This document shows, piece by piece, positions 1 through 8,360 of a DNA stretch of 64,000 nt. This DNA is from Variovorax boronicumulans (lineage in GTDB: Bacteria > Pseudomonadota > Gammaproteobacteria > Burkholderiales > Burkholderiaceae_C): assembly GCF_029892485.1 (NCBI RefSeq), contig NZ_JARXVG010000004.1, positions 434,001 through 498,000 on the forward strand, read 5' to 3'. The position numbers and the translations under genes are program-made. Under the pieces are notes generated by a model. The model searched no databases and was not told the origin of the DNA. It worked only from the letters and a program-made list of their open reading frames with translations. Every line of letters begins with the position of its first letter. Position 1 is the first letter of the stretch.

Positions 1-656
1 CCATCGGCCTGCGCTGCCCCTCGCACCCTGTGGCGCAAGCGCTGCTCGAAGCCTGCGCCGAGCAGGGCGTGCCGGGCGTCGCGGGGCCGAGCGCCAACCG
101 CTTCGGCCGCGTGAGCCCGACCACCGCCCAGCATGTGTACGACGAGTTCGGCGATGCCGTGCCGGTGATCGACGGCGGCGCCTGCGAGGTCGGCATCGAA
201 TCGACCATCGTCGACTGCAGCCGCGGCGCGCCCGTGCTGCTGCGCCCGGGCCTCATCACGCGCGCGCAGATCGAAGCCGCCTGCGGCGAAAAGCTGAGCA
301 ACCGCGAAGTGCTCGAAACCCCCGACCCGCGCGCCTCGGGCACGCTCGAAGCGCATTACGCGCCGAACGCCAAGCTGCGGCTGATGGACGCCAAGGCGCT
401 GCAGGCCGGCCTCGACGTGCTGGGCGCCAGTGCCGCGCACATCGCCATCTGGTCGCGCAGCAGCCTGCGTTGCCGCTCGCAGCGCGTGCTGCAGCGGCGA
501 ATGCCCGACGACGCGGCCACCAGCGCGCACCAGCTGTTCGCGGTGCTGCGCGAATTCGACGCGCAGGGCGTCAAGCTGATCTGGGTAGAGACGCCGCCCG
601 ACACGCCCGAGTGGGAGGGTGTCAGAGACCGCCTCCAACGGGCGGCAGCGGCCTGA
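1..656 (+). CDS. tsaC: Sua5-type L-threonylcarbamoyladenylate synthase, C-terminal part (cut by window start)
   Basis: Makes threonylcarbamoyl-AMP from threonine, bicarbonate and ATP, the first step of t6A37 modification of ANN-decoding tRNAs. The gene is open to the left edge in the frame starting at base 3, so the true start is outside the window. Visible family motifs are PSANRFGRVSPT, ESTIVD and RPGLIT in the YrdC domain, then GTLEAHYAP opening the C-terminal Sua5 domain. That extra domain marks it as the long Sua5 type rather than the short E. coli TsaC. TsaB, which acts later in the same pathway, lies about 5 kb downstream on the same strand. Identity is secure; only the 5' end is unknown. 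Confidence 0.9.
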   Translation, partial: IGLRCPSHPVAQALLEACAEQGVPGVAGPSANRFGRVSPTTAQHVYDEFGDAVPVIDGGACEVGIESTIVDCSRGAPVLLRPGLITRAQIEAACGEKLSNREVLETPDPRASGTLEAHYAPNAKLRLMDAKALQAGLDVLGASAAHIAIWSRSSLRCRSQRVLQRRMPDDAATSAHQLFAVLREFDAQGVKLIWVETPPDTPEWEGVRDRLQRAAAA

Positions 657-696
657 CCCAGAACACCGAGGAACCGGCTTTGCCCGGCCTCAGGTG

Positions 697-750
697 TTGC
701 CCCCGTAGGGGGAAGGCGCGCGCGACACGAAGTGCGCGCAGCCTGGGGGC
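697..750. repeat. Nested GC-rich inverted-repeat element between convergent genes
   Basis: The stretch holds a short CCCCC/GGGGG hairpin, an outer GCCCCC...GGGGGC pair and an inner GCGCGC...GCGCGC pair, so it can fold into a compact stem structure. It sits between the convergent tsaC and hydrolase genes. From memory it resembles intergenic palindromic elements common in Comamonadaceae genomes, but no second copy was seen in this window. A role as bidirectional terminator or dispersed repeat is an inference. Confidence 0.4.
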
Positions 751-760
751 GAGCCTAGCC

Positions 761-2347
761 TTAGCCCCCGGCCGCCAGCACGCCCTGGAAGAAACCGCGC
801 GCTGCCGCCAGGCAGAACGGCGGCGCCAGCGTGCCGTGGTACGCCGCGGTGACCGCGCGTGCCTTGTCGGCGTCGCTGCCCTGCGTGTTCTGCGCCAGCG
901 TGCCCTTGGCCTGCGCGAAGCCGGCGCGGGCGGCCGAGTAGGCGTCGGTCGCGCCCGAATCCTCCAGGTCCACCACCGCCAGCGCCGAGGCCGGCATGCC
1001 CTTCGCGCGGAAATAACCTGCCGTGGCGCGGGTGCTGACGAAGTTCACCGTCGGGTCGTTGGCGCCGCCGCACATCAGCATCGGCCGGGTCGGCACCCAG
1101 TTGCGCAGGTCGTTGGCGAGCGCCGCCTTGCGAAAGCCCACCGAGGGGCTGCAGTTGAGCGGCGAGGTCGAACCGAGGGATGCCGCCGTCGCGGGCAGCG
1201 CATTGCCCGGGCATGCGTTCGACTGGATGTCGCCGGCCGCCTGCGTCAGGTAGCTCTGGCGGATCAGGTTGTTGGCGCCGTAGAAGATCGAGAGTTCGGG
1301 GCTCACCGGCCCCGGCGTCGCATTGGCCGGGAACAGCGCCAGCTGCGGCAGCCTGCCCTGCGCGAAGAGCGTGCTGGTGGGCGTGAGGCTCGGCAGCAGG
1401 GTGTCGATGCCGGTGGCGTACTGCGCCTCGTACACGTCGCTGGTGGCGTTGTAGACGTTGCCGAACTGCTGCTGCCAGCTGGTCGACAGCAGCGGCACGA
1501 AGACCGTCGAGCCCAGCGCGGGCCAGCCGAGGAAGGTGTAGTCGGTCAGGAGGCTGATGGCCGAGGGTGCCGAGAGCGGCGCGGAGGCCGTCACCGTCTT
1601 GCCCGTGGCCTGCATCTCGCGGTGCGCGGCCATCGCCACGTAGCCGCCCTGCGAGTAGCCGGTGATGAAGAGCGAGCCCGCGTCGTTCGCGTCGATGCCC
1701 GAGAAGGTCTTGCGCGCCGCGGTGAGCGCATCGACCATGTCCTTGCCCTGCTGGTCGCCGTTGAGGTACGGGTGGTAGGCCAGCGTCGACTTGTCGTAGC
1801 CCGCGTAGTTGGGCGCCACCACGATGAAACCCTGCGCCGCGAGCATGGCCGCGACCACCACGCCTTCGCCGGCCGCCGCCTGGTTGATGTCGGTCCACTT
1901 GGCGAGGTTGTAGTCGCGCGCGGTGTTGGTGCCGTGCGCATAGAGCACCACCGGGCGCGGTCCATTGCAGGCCACGTCGGTGCCCGCGGGCACCATGATC
2001 GCGGCGGTCGCGGTGGTGGCTTCGCCCTTGCCGCCGACGGTGCGGTATTCGAGGTAGCGCGTATCGATGCCGCACTTGGGCGTGCCCGCGACCTGCAACA
2101 GCGCGCGGCCCTTGTCGTCGGCCCCCAGCAGCGTCTTGAACTGGTCGACCGATAGCCGCGTGATCTGCGCGGGCGGGTTGGTGACGACCGAGCCGCGCCC
2201 GGTGTCGGTGGCCGGCGGCGGAAAGCCCACGCCGATGCCGCCGCCTCCACCTCCGCCGCCCCCGCAGGCTGCGAGCAGCAGCGTGGTGCCCGCGAGTGCC
2301 GCTACCTTGAGCAGCGAGTTGATCGGTCGTGATTGCGGCTTTTTCAA
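761..2347 (-). CDS. Alpha/beta-hydrolase-fold lipoprotein, secretory-lipase-like
   Basis: Predicted exported lipoprotein esterase or lipase of 528 residues; the substrate is unknown. The N-terminus has a basic start, a hydrophobic core and a lipobox LLAAC, followed by a run of nine glycines that probably acts as a flexible linker from the membrane anchor. The nucleophile elbow is GYSQGGY, after a YAHGTNT oxyanion segment, which fits the alpha/beta-hydrolase fold. A late region with CGGANDP and a C-terminal YHG could supply the acid and histidine. A ribosome binding site (CAGGAG) lies before the ATG. It is transcribed toward tsaC, with dacB upstream in the same orientation. Function beyond hydrolase is inferred. 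Confidence 0.75.
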   Translation of the reverse strand: MKKPQSRPINSLLKVAALAGTTLLLAACGGGGGGGGGIGVGFPPPATDTGRGSVVTNPPAQITRLSVDQFKTLLGADDKGRALLQVAGTPKCGIDTRYLEYRTVGGKGEATTATAAIMVPAGTDVACNGPRPVVLYAHGTNTARDYNLAKWTDINQAAAGEGVVVAAMLAAQGFIVVAPNYAGYDKSTLAYHPYLNGDQQGKDMVDALTAARKTFSGIDANDAGSLFITGYSQGGYVAMAAHREMQATGKTVTASAPLSAPSAISLLTDYTFLGWPALGSTVFVPLLSTSWQQQFGNVYNATSDVYEAQYATGIDTLLPSLTPTSTLFAQGRLPQLALFPANATPGPVSPELSIFYGANNLIRQSYLTQAAGDIQSNACPGNALPATAASLGSTSPLNCSPSVGFRKAALANDLRNWVPTRPMLMCGGANDPTVNFVSTRATAGYFRAKGMPASALAVVDLEDSGATDAYSAARAGFAQAKGTLAQNTQGSDADKARAVTAAYHGTLAPPFCLAAARGFFQGVLAAGG

Positions 2348-2497
2348 GGCGTGTCTCCTGCGGTGTCGTTGTGCCTGGAATCGAAAGAGCGTCCGATTCT
2401 GGGCAGCGCCATGCCCGCGCGCAAGCGGTGTACACCTACAGAAGTTTTCAGTACACGGCGGCCCGGATGTGTCTTCGGCCGCACCGTGGGCGGCCGC

Positions 2498-3922
2498 TCA
2501 GTTGTCCTGCGCCGCCCAGTCGACCAGCGCATCGAACGCGGCGCGCGTGGCGCCCGCGTTCTCGCCGTTGGCGATGGCGACCAGCACATAGCGGCGGCCG
2601 CTCGTGCCGTGCACATAGCCGGCCACGCCCGAGGCATCGCGCAGCGTGCCGGTCTTCAGGTGCGCGGCGCCGCCCGAGCGCAGGGCGCGCCTTTTCAGCG
2701 TGCCATCGACGCCCGAGGCGGGCAGCGAGGACATCAGCTCCGGCATCACCGGCGAGCGCCACGCCACCTGCAGCATCTTGCCCAGCGCCGCGGCGCTGAT
2801 GCGCTCGTCGCGCGACAGGCCCGAGCCGTTCTCGAACACCGGCTGCGCCTCGCCGGTGCCGATGCGATCGCGCCACCACTGGCCCAGCGCGCTGCGCGAG
2901 GCCTCGAAGGTGCCGCGGTTCTTCTGCGTGAGGCCGATGGTGAGGAACACCTGCTGCGCCATCACGTTGTTGCTGTACTTGTTGATGTCGCGGATCACCT
3001 CCGCGAGCGGCGGCGAGCCGAACTCGAAGGCCGGCTTGAGCCCCGCGGGCACGCGGCCCTCGCGCATCTGGCCGCCCACGCGCCCGCCCATTTCGGCCCA
3101 CATGCCGCCGAGCGCGCGCAGGCTGTAGGTGCGCGGATCGCCATATGCCACGGCCCAGCTCTTCTCGCCGCAGGCGGCCGGGAAGCCGCCGTTGAAGCGG
3201 ATGCGGTTGACGTCGCTGAAATCGGTTTTGAGCGCCGTGCGCCAGTCGCCGCATTCGCCGGGGGTGAGCGGCACGGTGGCCGGCATCGCCACGCTCGCGA
3301 GCGGCGGCTCGTAGCTCACGCGCGCGATCTGTCCGGCGCGGTCGGGCGCGAAGGTCATGTTGACCGACTTGAAGTTGATCAAGAGCGCATCGGGCGATGC
3401 GTTGTACGGCCGCAGCGGCTCGCCGTCGAAGGCGCTCGGGTCGTTCTCGACCGTGTTCTCGAAGGCGCTGCGGTCGATCACGATGTCGCCGCTCACCGTG
3501 GTGATGCCCAGGCCCTGCACGTGGCGCAGCATCAGCCACACGCGTTCGAGCACCAGCTTCGGATCGCCCTGGCCCTTGATGTAGAGGTTGCCGTTGAGCA
3601 CGCCGTTGTTCACCGTGCCCTCGACGTACACCGGCGTGTTCCAGCTGTAGGCCGGGCCCAGCAGGTCGAGCGCCGCGTAGGTGGTGACCAGCTTCATCAT
3701 CGACGCCGGGTTCACCGGGACCTGCGAGCGCCAGGCCAGGCGCGGCGGGCGGGTGCCGTCGGCATCGATTACCAGCATCGTCACCGTCTCGCGCGAGACC
3801 TTGGCGCGTGCCAGGGCGGTTTCGACTTCGGTGGGCAGGGCCTGCTGGGCGAGGGCGCTGGCCGAGGCCAGCGTGGCAAGGGAGACGGCAAGGGACGGGA
3901 TCAGGCGGGTGGCGAAAGGCAT
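2498..3922 (-). CDS. dacB: D-alanyl-D-alanine carboxypeptidase/endopeptidase (PBP4 family, peptidase S13)
   Basis: Periplasmic penicillin-binding protein that trims stem peptides and cuts 4,3 crosslinks in peptidoglycan. It begins with a clear signal peptide ending near ALAQQ. The three penicillin-binding motifs are present in order: SMMK (Ser74, Lys77), SNN within YSNNVMAQ, and KTG within HLKTGTLRD. At 474 residues it matches E. coli DacB (about 477). The large insert between SxxK and SxN expected for class C low-molecular-mass PBPs is present. It is a stand-alone gene about 150 bp upstream of the hydrolase lipoprotein gene; nothing ties it to the Nudix gene behind it. Confidence 0.93.
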   Translation of the reverse strand: MPFATRLIPSLAVSLATLASASALAQQALPTEVETALARAKVSRETVTMLVIDADGTRPPRLAWRSQVPVNPASMMKLVTTYAALDLLGPAYSWNTPVYVEGTVNNGVLNGNLYIKGQGDPKLVLERVWLMLRHVQGLGITTVSGDIVIDRSAFENTVENDPSAFDGEPLRPYNASPDALLINFKSVNMTFAPDRAGQIARVSYEPPLASVAMPATVPLTPGECGDWRTALKTDFSDVNRIRFNGGFPAACGEKSWAVAYGDPRTYSLRALGGMWAEMGGRVGGQMREGRVPAGLKPAFEFGSPPLAEVIRDINKYSNNVMAQQVFLTIGLTQKNRGTFEASRSALGQWWRDRIGTGEAQPVFENGSGLSRDERISAAALGKMLQVAWRSPVMPELMSSLPASGVDGTLKRRALRSGGAAHLKTGTLRDASGVAGYVHGTSGRRYVLVAIANGENAGATRAAFDALVDWAAQDN

Positions 3923-3950
3923 CCGGCGATTATCCCGGTCACGTTCGCAG

Positions 3951-4538
3951 CTACACCGCGGGGAAGACGTGCAGCTTCGCGTGATAGAGCAGCATCACCG
4001 TCTTCGCATCGGCGATGCGGCCGTCCGCCACCATCGCCAGCGCCTCGTCGATGCCGAGTTCAAGCACCTCGATGTCCTCGCCCTCTTCGGCCAGACCTCC
4101 GCCGCTGCCGATGCGCATCGCGGGCTCGTAGGGCGCGACGAAGAAGTGCAGCTTCTCGGTCACCGAGCCGGGGCTCATGAAGCTCTCGAAGATCTTCTGC
4201 ACGGTGCCGAGGCGGTAGCCCAGTTCTTCCTCGACCTCGGCGCGGATGCGCTCCTCGGGCGCCGCGTTGTCGAGCAGGCCCGCCGCGACCTCGATCAGCA
4301 GGTCGTCATGGCCGTTGACGAAGGCCGGATAGCGGAACTGCCGCGTCAGCAGCACGGTGCGCTGCGCGAGGTTGTAGGGCAGCAGCGTCGCGCCGTTGCC
4401 GCGGTCGTAGGTCTCGCGGTCCATGCGCTGCCACTGGCCGTCGTTGCGGCGCCACTCGAAGCGGGTGGTCTTGAGCGTGTACCAGTTGTCGGAAAGGAGG
4501 GTGACTTCGTGCACCCGGACGCGGTCTTGGAGGGTCAT
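3951..4538 (-). CDS. Nudix hydrolase, NudK / ADP-sugar pyrophosphatase-like
   Basis: Predicted hydrolase of nucleotide-sugar or other nucleoside diphosphate derivatives, 195 residues. The Nudix box is visible as GLLDNAAPEE followed by AEVEEELGY, carrying the metal-binding glutamates; the usual Arg before the first Glu is Ala, as tolerated in NudK-like enzymes. The C-terminal LELGIDEAL segment and overall size fit the GDP-mannose pyrophosphatase group. I chose the ATG at 4538 because the upstream candidate is a TTG. It is divergent from a DeoR-type regulator, and the 86-bp gap carries direct repeats that may control both genes. The exact substrate cannot be read from the sequence. Confidence 0.8.
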   Translation of the reverse strand: MTLQDRVRVHEVTLLSDNWYTLKTTRFEWRRNDGQWQRMDRETYDRGNGATLLPYNLAQRTVLLTRQFRYPAFVNGHDDLLIEVAAGLLDNAAPEERIRAEVEEELGYRLGTVQKIFESFMSPGSVTEKLHFFVAPYEPAMRIGSGGGLAEEGEDIEVLELGIDEALAMVADGRIADAKTVMLLYHAKLHVFPAV

Positions 4539-4563
4539 GGGCGGCGAGCATAGGCGCGAATGC

Positions 4564-4605
4564 AAATTCGTGCAATAACAAGAAAATTCGTGCAGAAAGC
4601 GTGCA
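4564..4605. promoter_or_regulatory. Tandem direct repeats, candidate DeoR-family operator
   Basis: AAATTCGTGCA occurs at 4564-4574 and again, identical over 11 bases, at 4584-4594, exactly 20 bp apart. A degenerate third unit AAAGCGTGCA lies at 4596-4605. The array sits in the divergent gap between the Nudix gene and the DeoR-type gene. DeoR/GlpR proteins typically bind repeated half-sites near their own promoters, so autoregulation and control of the Nudix gene is a reasonable inference. Confidence 0.5.
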
Positions 4606-4624
4606 GGCCCGCTACCATCGGCCG

Positions 4625-5398
4625 ATGCTCACCCGCCAGCGCAAGCAACACATCCTCTCGGTCCTGCAGCGCGACGGCAACGTCGTCGCCAAGTCGCTCA
4701 GCGAAGAACTCGCGCTCTCCGAAGACACCATCCGCCGCGACTTGCGCGAGCTGGCGGCCGAAGGGCTCCTGCAGCGCGTGCACGGTGGCGCATTGCCCAT
4801 TGCCCCGGCCGACACCGATTTCGCCAGCCGCCAGCAGCTCGCGCCCGACGAGAAGGTGGCCATCGGCCGCGCCGCTGCGCGCCTGGTGAAACCCGGGCAG
4901 GTGGTGTTCATCGACGGTGGCACCACCGCCGTGCAACTCGCGCGCCACCTGGCGAAGAACCTGCAGGCGACGGTGGTGACGCACAGCCCCTCGGTGGCGA
5001 TCGAACTGGTTTCACACGCGCAGCTGGAGGTGGTGCTGATCGGCGGACGCCTCTTCAAGCATTCGCTGGTGGCGGTGGGGGCCGCCGCCATGGGGGCCAT
5101 CGCGCGCATTCACGCCGACACCTACTTCATGGGCGTCGCGGGCGTGCATGCCGAGGCGGGGCTCACCACCGGCGACATCGAAGAGGCCGAGATCAAGCGC
5201 GCGCTGATGGCCGCCGCGGCCGAGACGGTGGTGCTGGCTTCGTCCGAGAAGCTCGGCGTGGCGTCAGCCTGGGTGATCAACCCCGTCAGCGCGGCGACGA
5301 GCCTGCTGGTATCGCCCGATGCGCCCGCGAAGGCGCTGGCGCCGCTGCGCCAGGCCGGGCTCGCCATCCTGCGCAGCGACGACCCGGGCGCCGGCTGA
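4625..5398 (+). CDS. DeoR/GlpR-family transcriptional regulator
   Basis: Sugar-phosphate-responsive repressor type, 257 residues. The N-terminal winged HTH carries the DeoR signature: RQRKQHILSVLQ, then LSEDTIRRDLRELAAEG and LLQRVHGGAL. The C-terminal DeoR effector domain has the IDGGTTAVQLARHL phosphate-loop region and GVAGVHAEAGLTT. Start chosen at ATG 4625, which opens directly on the HTH. It is divergent from the Nudix gene with tandem repeats between them, and 47 bp ahead of tsaB on the same strand. No adjacent carbohydrate operon reveals the ligand. Confidence 0.88.
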   Translation: MLTRQRKQHILSVLQRDGNVVAKSLSEELALSEDTIRRDLRELAAEGLLQRVHGGALPIAPADTDFASRQQLAPDEKVAIGRAAARLVKPGQVVFIDGGTTAVQLARHLAKNLQATVVTHSPSVAIELVSHAQLEVVLIGGRLFKHSLVAVGAAAMGAIARIHADTYFMGVAGVHAEAGLTTGDIEEAEIKRALMAAAAETVVLASSEKLGVASAWVINPVSAATSLLVSPDAPAKALAPLRQAGLAILRSDDPGAG

Positions 5399-5445
5399 TT
5401 CGCCCCGGGCGGGCGAGGCGCCCGAGCGCCCTCGATAATCGGGGG

Positions 5446-6171
5446 ATGCCCATCGCGCCCCGCCTCCTCGCCTTCGACACCAGCACCGAACACCTGTCGG
5501 TCGCGGTGCAAAACGGCGAGCAGCTGCTCGCGCACAGCGGCGCGGGCGGCGCGCAGGCGTCCACCACGCTGCTGCCGCTGATCCAGCAACTGCTGGCCGA
5601 CGCCGGCCTGGCGCTGGCCGATCTGGACGCCATCGTCTTCGGCCGCGGGCCGGGTTCTTTCACCGGGTTGCGCACGGCCTGCTCGGTGGCGCAGGGCCTG
5701 GCCTTCGGCGCCAACGTGCCGCTGCTGCCGGTCGATACGTTGCTGGCCGTCGCCGAGGAAGCGCGCCACGCCTTCGGCGCCCGGCAGGTGGTCGCCGTGC
5801 TCGATGCGCGCATGGACCAGCTCTACGCCGCCAGCTACGACTTCGACGCGGCTGGCCCGCTCGGCGGCGACGACGAGCCGCTGCTGCTGTCGCCCGAGGC
5901 GCTAGCCGTGCCCGCCGGCTGGTCGCTCGCCGGCAACGCCTTCACCGCCTATGGCCCGCGCCTGGCGCCGGCCACGGCCCGCCACGAGGTGCTGCCCACC
6001 GCTACCGCGATGCTGCGGCTGGCCCCCGCGTTGCTCGCGGCCGGGCGAATCGTTCCCGCGGCGCAGGCCTGGCCGCTCTATGTTCGCGATAAAGTGGCGC
6101 AAACCACCGAGGAGCGCGCCGCCATCAAGGCGGCCGCTGCCGCAGCGGTTACACCACCCACCACCGCATGA
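5446..6171 (+). CDS. tsaB: tRNA threonylcarbamoyladenosine biosynthesis protein TsaB
   Basis: Inactive ASKHA-fold partner of TsaD in the complex that transfers the threonylcarbamoyl group to A37 of tRNA. The protein (241 residues) has the N-terminal LAFDTSTEHLSVAV phosphate-1 region and the hallmark GRGPGSFTGLR segment. It overlaps rimI by four bases (ATGA), and tsaB-rimI linkage is common in proteobacteria. Together with the Sua5 gene at the left edge, two of the t6A genes are in this window. Confidence 0.95.
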   Translation: MPIAPRLLAFDTSTEHLSVAVQNGEQLLAHSGAGGAQASTTLLPLIQQLLADAGLALADLDAIVFGRGPGSFTGLRTACSVAQGLAFGANVPLLPVDTLLAVAEEARHAFGARQVVAVLDARMDQLYAASYDFDAAGPLGGDDEPLLLSPEALAVPAGWSLAGNAFTAYGPRLAPATARHEVLPTATAMLRLAPALLAAGRIVPAAQAWPLYVRDKVAQTTEERAAIKAAAAAAVTPPTTA

Positions 6172-6710
6172 GCGCTGTCCTCCAGCCCGTCGAAGCCCGC
6201 CTCGAGCCGCTCACCGTCGAGCGGATCGAAGCCGTCTGCGCGGTCGAGCAGGCGGCCTACACCCACCCGTGGACGCAGGCGAACTTCACTGACTCTGTGG
6301 CCGTCGGCTACCACTGCCAGTGCCTGCTGGCCCCCGGGCTGGCACAGGGGGTGAGCTCGCCGGTCACCAGCCTGGGCGAGACGCTCATCGGCTACTTCGT
6401 CGCCATGAAGGGCGTCGACGAGGTGCACCTGCTCAACATCACCGTGGCGCCGGCTTTCCAGCGCCAGGGCTGGGCGCCGCTGATGCTGGGGGCGCTCACC
6501 GGCTGGTCGCGTGCCGAGGGCGCGCAGTGGCTCTGGCTGGAAGTTCGCGAGAGCAATCGGCGCGCGCTGGAGATCTATGCACGTCAGGGTTTTCGCAGCG
6601 TCGGCGTGCGCAAGGGCTACTACCCGGCGTTCGAAGGCAAGCGCGAAGACGCGGTGGTCATGAGTTTGCGATTGAACGAAACAGGCTCCGCCTGGGGAGC
6701 CCTGAAGTAA
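6168..6710 (+). CDS. rimI: Ribosomal protein S18 alanine N-acetyltransferase
   Basis: GNAT enzyme that acetylates the N-terminal alanine of S18. Motif A is readable as VHLLNITVAP followed by the acetyl-CoA loop QRQGWA. The catalytic-region glutamate lies in LEVRESN, and the C-terminal IYARQGF tyrosine is conserved. At 180 residues it is longer than E. coli RimI (148). Part of the difference is an insertion of roughly 17 residues between GYHCQCLL and GYFVAMKG. It starts inside the tsaB stop codon, so translational coupling is likely. The next gene begins in its own stop (TAATG). Confidence 0.92.
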   Translation: MSAVLQPVEARLEPLTVERIEAVCAVEQAAYTHPWTQANFTDSVAVGYHCQCLLAPGLAQGVSSPVTSLGETLIGYFVAMKGVDEVHLLNITVAPAFQRQGWAPLMLGALTGWSRAEGAQWLWLEVRESNRRALEIYARQGFRSVGVRKGYYPAFEGKREDAVVMSLRLNETGSAWGALK

Positions 6711-7495
6711 TGACCGCCGTGCAGACACTGAAGCTCGATGCGCGCCAGCGCGCGATGCTCGACGAGATGGGGGTCAAGGTCTGGTGGCCGATGCCCGAGG
6801 CGGTCGAGGCTGCGCCCGTTGTCGAAGAGGCGGTTGCAGCAGCGCCGGAACCGGTCGCCGAGCGGTACGTGGCGGAAGTGCCGGTCGCCGCACCGACGCC
6901 TGCGCCCGTCGCAAGGCCTGTGGCGGCCCCCGCGCCCGTTCCGCGCCCCGCCGTGACGGCAACGCAGGGTGCCGCGGTACTCGTCGAAGCGCCCTGCCGC
7001 CTCTATGCGGATGCCGCCGAAGCCCCCGCCTCTGCCCAAGGCGGCTGGCTCGTCGTGGCCGACATGCCTCCCGAGGCCGACGGCCGCCACGGCGAGCCTT
7101 TTTCGGGCGACGCGGGCCGCCTGCTCGACAACATGCTGCGCGCCCTGAAGCTGCACGACGGCAAGACGCCCGTTCACCTCATGCGCACGCACCGTGGCGT
7201 GGCCGCCGGCCAGCCCGGCAGCCCGCGCCCGATGGCGGAATCCTTCGACGAACACGCCGCCGCGCTGGCACCCAGCGTCGTGCTGGCGATGGGCCCGCTG
7301 GCCGCGCAAAGCCTGATGCAGAGCGGCGACCCGCTCGGCAAGCTGCGCGGCCGCGCGGTGCCGCTGGCATCGGTCAATGGCGTGCCGGTGGTGGCGACCT
7401 ACCACCCGGCGTACCTGTTGCGGAATCCGGCCGACAAGGCCCGCGCCTGGGCCGACCTGTGCCTCGCCGCGGAACGGCAAGCGCCTTCGAACTAG
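6710..7495 (+). CDS. Uracil-DNA glycosylase family 4-like protein, degenerate
   Basis: A 261-residue protein whose C-terminal half aligns by eye with family 4 (UdgA-type) uracil-DNA glycosylases: GEPFSGDAGRLLDNML, LAMGPLAAQSLM and the motif-2 region YHPAYLLRNP are all recognisable. The first catalytic motif, normally GEAPG followed by acidic residues, reads ADMPPEAD. Only two cysteines remain in the whole protein, so the four [4Fe-4S] ligands of this family cannot be present. The first 85 residues are an Ala/Pro/Val-rich, probably disordered extension. It overlaps rimI by one base. It may be catalytically altered or inactive. Confidence 0.75.
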   Translation: MTAVQTLKLDARQRAMLDEMGVKVWWPMPEAVEAAPVVEEAVAAAPEPVAERYVAEVPVAAPTPAPVARPVAAPAPVPRPAVTATQGAAVLVEAPCRLYADAAEAPASAQGGWLVVADMPPEADGRHGEPFSGDAGRLLDNMLRALKLHDGKTPVHLMRTHRGVAAGQPGSPRPMAESFDEHAAALAPSVVLAMGPLAAQSLMQSGDPLGKLRGRAVPLASVNGVPVVATYHPAYLLRNPADKARAWADLCLAAERQAPSN

Positions 7496-7528
7496 GGCAG
7501 CCACATGGGGTCCTTAAAATCAGCCCCC

Positions 7529-8356
7529 ATGACTTTTCTCGACAAGCTGGCCGCCGCACAGCAAAAAAACGGTTCGTTGCTCTGCGTGGGGCTCGATCCC
7601 GAGCCGGCCAGGTTCCCCGGGGGATACAAGGACGACGCCGCCAGCATCTACGACTTCTGCGCGCGCATCGTCGACGCGACGGCCGACCTGGTCATCGCCT
7701 TCAAGCCGCAGATCGCCTACTTCGCCGCGCACCGTGCCGAAGCCCAGCTCGAAAAGCTCATGGAGCACATGCGCCGCAACGCGCCCCATGTGCCCGTGAT
7801 CCTGGACGCCAAGCGCGGCGACATCGGCTCGACCGCCGAGCAGTACGCCATCGAGGCGTTCGATCGCTACGGCGCCGATGCGGTGACGCTCTCGCCTTTC
7901 ATGGGCTTCGACTCGGTGGCGCCGTACCTCAAGCACGAAGGCAAGGGAGCCTTCCTGCTGTGCCGCACCAGCAACCCCGGCGGTGCCGACCTGCAGGGCC
8001 AGCGGCTGGCGGACATCGAAGGCCAGCCCTTCCTCTACGAGCACGTTGCCAAGCTGGCGCAGGGGCCGTGGAACCTGAACGGCCAGCTCGGCCTGGTGGT
8101 GGGCGCGACCTATCCGGCGGAAATCGAACGGGTGCGCGAACTCGCGCCGACGGTGCCGCTGCTGATTCCGGGCGTCGGCGCCCAGGGCGGCGATGCGGTC
8201 GCCACCGTGCGTGCCGGCTGGCGTGCCGATGCGCCGATCGTCGTGAACTCGTCGCGGGCGATCATTTACGCCTCGTCGGGCGAAGACTTCGCCGATGCGG
8301 CCAAGAACGCCGCGCGCACGATGCGCGACACGCTCGAAGCCGCGAAGGCCTCCTGA
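7529..8356 (+). CDS. pyrF: Orotidine 5'-phosphate decarboxylase, type 2
   Basis: Last step of de novo UMP synthesis, OMP to UMP plus CO2. The 275-residue protein has the catalytic DAKRGD motif at about residues 93-98, followed by IGSTAEQYA, diagnostic of the long type 2 enzymes of actinobacteria and beta-proteobacteria. The phosphate-binding [10 protein letters not shown] and VNSSRAI segments are present near the C-terminus. Start taken at ATG 7529 (MTFLDKL), because the alternative upstream ATG adds only eight unconserved residues. Confidence 0.95.
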   Translation: MTFLDKLAAAQQKNGSLLCVGLDPEPARFPGGYKDDAASIYDFCARIVDATADLVIAFKPQIAYFAAHRAEAQLEKLMEHMRRNAPHVPVILDAKRGDIGSTAEQYAIEAFDRYGADAVTLSPFMGFDSVAPYLKHEGKGAFLLCRTSNPGGADLQGQRLADIEGQPFLYEHVAKLAQGPWNLNGQLGLVVGATYPAEIERVRELAPTVPLLIPGVGAQGGDAVATVRAGWRADAPIVVNSSRAIIYASSGEDFADAAKNAARTMRDTLEAAKAS

Positions 8357-8360
8357 GCCG

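Noticed and set aside
470-2155. Long open frame opposite the hydrolase lipoprotein and similar long antisense frames elsewhere, for example 61911-63770 opposite gcd
   Set aside because: High GC makes antisense frames long. Their translations are Arg/Ala/Gly-rich without motifs, whereas the opposite strand has clear protein families and codon bias.
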